From JBGPOS01 sp041488155 (GTDB lineage: Bacteria > Chloroflexota > Dehalococcoidia > Tepidiformales > Tepidiformaceae), in contig JBGPOS010000077.1 in the NCBI GenBank assembly GCA_041488155.1, positions 1 to 15,429 of the forward strand: a DNA stretch of 15,429 nucleotides, read 5' to 3'. The notes beneath the pieces were generated by a model. It saw nothing but the letters and a program-made list of their open reading frames with translations, was not told where the DNA came from and searched no databases. Each line of letters opens with the position of its first letter. Position 1 is the stretch's first letter. Below are positions 14,034-15,429 of the stretch, piece by piece. The translations under genes were made by a program, and so were the position numbers.

Positions 14034-15311
14034 ATGACTGCACCCCTCAACATAGCTGAACTCGAAGCAAGCACGCGCGAAAACCTCATCGCCATCGCCA
14101 AAGAACTCGGCGTCGAAGCGGCTGGCACCTTTCGCAAGCCCGACCTCATCTTCAAACTCCTCCAGGTCCAGGCCGAAGCTCGCGGCAACGTCTTCGCCGG
14201 TGGCTTCATCGAAATCAGCGACGACGGCAACTACGGCTTCCTGCGCGGCGAAAGCATGCTCCCGGGCCCTCACGACGTGTACGTCTCGCAGTCCCAGCTC
14301 CGCCGATTCGCCCTTCGCCCCGGCGACTACATCACCGGACAGGTGCGCCACCCCAAGGACAACGAGAAGTACTACGGGCTCCTCAAAGTCGAAGCCGTCA
14401 ACGGCATGGACCCTGAGGTCGCCAAGCGCCGGCCCTACTTCGAAAACCTCACCGCCATCTTCCCCAACCAGCAGATGAAGCTGGAAACCACCGCCGACAA
14501 CCTCACGACCCGCATCATCGACCTCATCGCGCCCGTCGGCCGAGGCCAGCGCGGGCTCATCGTTTCGCCGCCCAAGGCCGGCAAGACAATGCTGCTCAAG
14601 AACATCGCCAACGGAATCTCCAGCAACTACCCCGACGTCCACCTGATCGTCCTCCTCATCGGCGAGCGCCCCGAAGAGGTAACCGACATGAAGCGCGGCG
14701 TCCGCGGCGAGGTCGTCAGCAGCACCTTCGACGAGCCGGTGGAAGACCACACCCGGGTCGCCGAACTGGCCCTCGAACGCGCCAAGCGCCTCGTCGAGAG
14801 CGGCAAAGACGTCGTCATCCTCATGGATTCAATCACCCGCCTCACGCGGGCTTACAACCTCGCCCTCCCGCCCAGCGGCCGGACCCTCTCAGGCGGCGTC
14901 GACCCCATCGCCCTCTACCCCCCGAAGCGCCTCTTCGGCGCCGCCCGCAAGTGCGAAGAAGGCGGCTCTCTCACCGTCCTGGCAACCTGCCTCGTCGATA
15001 CCGGCAGCCGCATGGATGAAGTCGTCTTCGAAGAGTTCAAGGGCACAGGCAACCTCGAACTGCGGCTTGACCGGCGTCTCGCCGAGCGGCGCTTCTACCC
15101 CGCGATCGATATCCAGGCCAGCTCCACCCGCCGCGAAGAGCTCCTCCTCGATGAGAAGACTCTCAAGGGCGTGTGGCTTGTTCGACGGATGACGGCTATG
15201 ATTTCGCAGAACTCGCCGAACCAGCTCGAAGCTACTGAGAGGATGCTCGAACGGCTCGCGCGAACAAATTCCAACGAGGAGTTCCTCGCCAGTATCAAGA
15301 CAGACCTGTAG
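14034..15311 (+). CDS. rho: Transcription termination factor Rho
   Basis: This 425-residue hexameric RNA helicase ends transcription at C-rich RNA. The N-terminal Rho_N helical domain (about 7-48) is followed by the cold-shock-like RNA-binding domain with GFIEISDDGNYGFLR (57-71) and DVYVSQSQLRRF. The linker motif ENLTAIFPNQQ (137-147) precedes the ATPase domain: Walker A PPKAGKT (179-185, K184), catalytic E211 in IGERPEEV, Walker B VILMDS (261-266, D265), and the RNA-translocation segments STFDEP and LYPPKRLFGAARKCEEGGSL (near 295-313). The length is close to E. coli Rho (419), without the long N-terminal insertions of actinobacterial Rho. AGAGAG before the ATG is a weak ribosome binding site. 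The gene has an unusually C-rich coding strand. Identification is secure. Confidence 0.98.
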   Translation: MTAPLNIAELEASTRENLIAIAKELGVEAAGTFRKPDLIFKLLQVQAEARGNVFAGGFIEISDDGNYGFLRGESMLPGPHDVYVSQSQLRRFALRPGDYITGQVRHPKDNEKYYGLLKVEAVNGMDPEVAKRRPYFENLTAIFPNQQMKLETTADNLTTRIIDLIAPVGRGQRGLIVSPPKAGKTMLLKNIANGISSNYPDVHLIVLLIGERPEEVTDMKRGVRGEVVSSTFDEPVEDHTRVAELALERAKRLVESGKDVVILMDSITRLTRAYNLALPPSGRTLSGGVDPIALYPPKRLFGAARKCEEGGSLTVLATCLVDTGSRMDEVVFEEFKGTGNLELRLDRRLAERRFYPAIDIQASSTRREELLLDEKTLKGVWLVRRMTAMISQNSPNQLEATERMLERLARTNSNEEFLASIKTDL

Positions 15312-15429
15312 GCTCCCGCCCGCAGCCTGTCGCCCGGGTTCCTGTGAGAGAGGCAGCCCGGACAGCAGAAGAGGAGGATGCGAGCAAGGTCAGGTTAGGC
15401 TCGGCTCAGCCTGCGGAGTTGGCCGTACC
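15312..15429 (+). other. Region after rho: imperfect hairpins, no confident gene
   Basis: CTGT (15327-15330) plus CCGGG (15334-15338) can pair with CCCGG (15357-15361) plus ACAG (15362-15365), with a 3-base bulge and an 18-base loop, but no T-tract follows, so an intrinsic terminator is doubtful. A smaller stem AGGCT/AGCCT lies at 15397-15412. A reading frame from GTG at 15344 stays open to the window end (28 codons), too short to call as a gene. Confidence 0.3.

Noticed and set aside
14007..14750. Long minus-strand frame antisense to rho (247 codons)
   Set aside because: It is a mirror of a codon-biased GC-rich gene, with acidic low-complexity composition and no family match; rho in the other strand is certain.
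15327..15365. Intrinsic terminator after rho
   Set aside because: The stem is interrupted by a bulge, the loop is long and there is no T-tract.
15344..15429. Open frame from GTG 15344 to the window end
   Set aside because: Only 28 codons, no good ribosome binding site, and it overlaps a possible hairpin; too little to call as a gene.

Overview
The window is high-GC bacterial chromosome with dense gene packing, several GTG starts and mostly weak ribosome binding sites. The gene content (DUF2079 membrane protein, DUF2064 transferase, a cytochrome b plus molybdopterin fusion, a Rho of about 425 residues) would fit a Chloroflexota-like lineage, possibly Dehalococcoidia-related. That is an impression from protein style, not a test. 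There are 15 protein-coding genes: 4 on the plus strand (three at the left, rho at the right) and 11 in one uninterrupted minus-strand run between them. I see no tRNA, complete rRNA, CRISPR array, insertion sequence or phage gene.

Left part (1-3037): a hairpin-forming inverted repeat at the window edge, a second 8-bp inverted repeat upstream of the first gene, a YkgJ-type cysteine-cluster protein, an EamA/DMT ten-helix transporter and an M20 amidohydrolase. The amidohydrolase converges with the next gene, leaving one base between the two stop codons.

Centre (3039-13724, all minus, described in transcription order): tsaE and tsaB (tRNA t6A synthesis, overlapping by 4 bp), ndk, an SDR oxidoreductase, then a tight five-gene block. 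The block holds (i) a class I/II aminotransferase fused to a DUF2064/TIGR04282-type transferase, (ii) a membrane cytochrome b-like domain fused to a sulfite-oxidase/MsrP-type molybdopterin domain through a twin-arginine-like segment, (iii) a radical SAM protein with a SPASM-like C-terminus, (iv) a DUF2079 polytopic membrane protein and (v) a GT2 glycosyltransferase with two C-terminal membrane helices. An OmpR-family response regulator and a histidine kinase with almost no extracytoplasmic loops follow 36 bp later. The five-gene block has the look of one pathway, perhaps making or modifying a membrane-linked sugar or other envelope compound. The product cannot be read from the sequence, and the block is my best candidate for an undescribed system.

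Right part (13725-15429): a divergent intergenic region carries a candidate promoter, two structured leader elements with an imperfect direct repeat, and a C-rich, G-poor stretch directly before the rho start codon. That stretch looks like a Rho loading site and suggests autoregulation. The full-length rho gene follows, then 118 bases with an imperfect hairpin and no confident gene.
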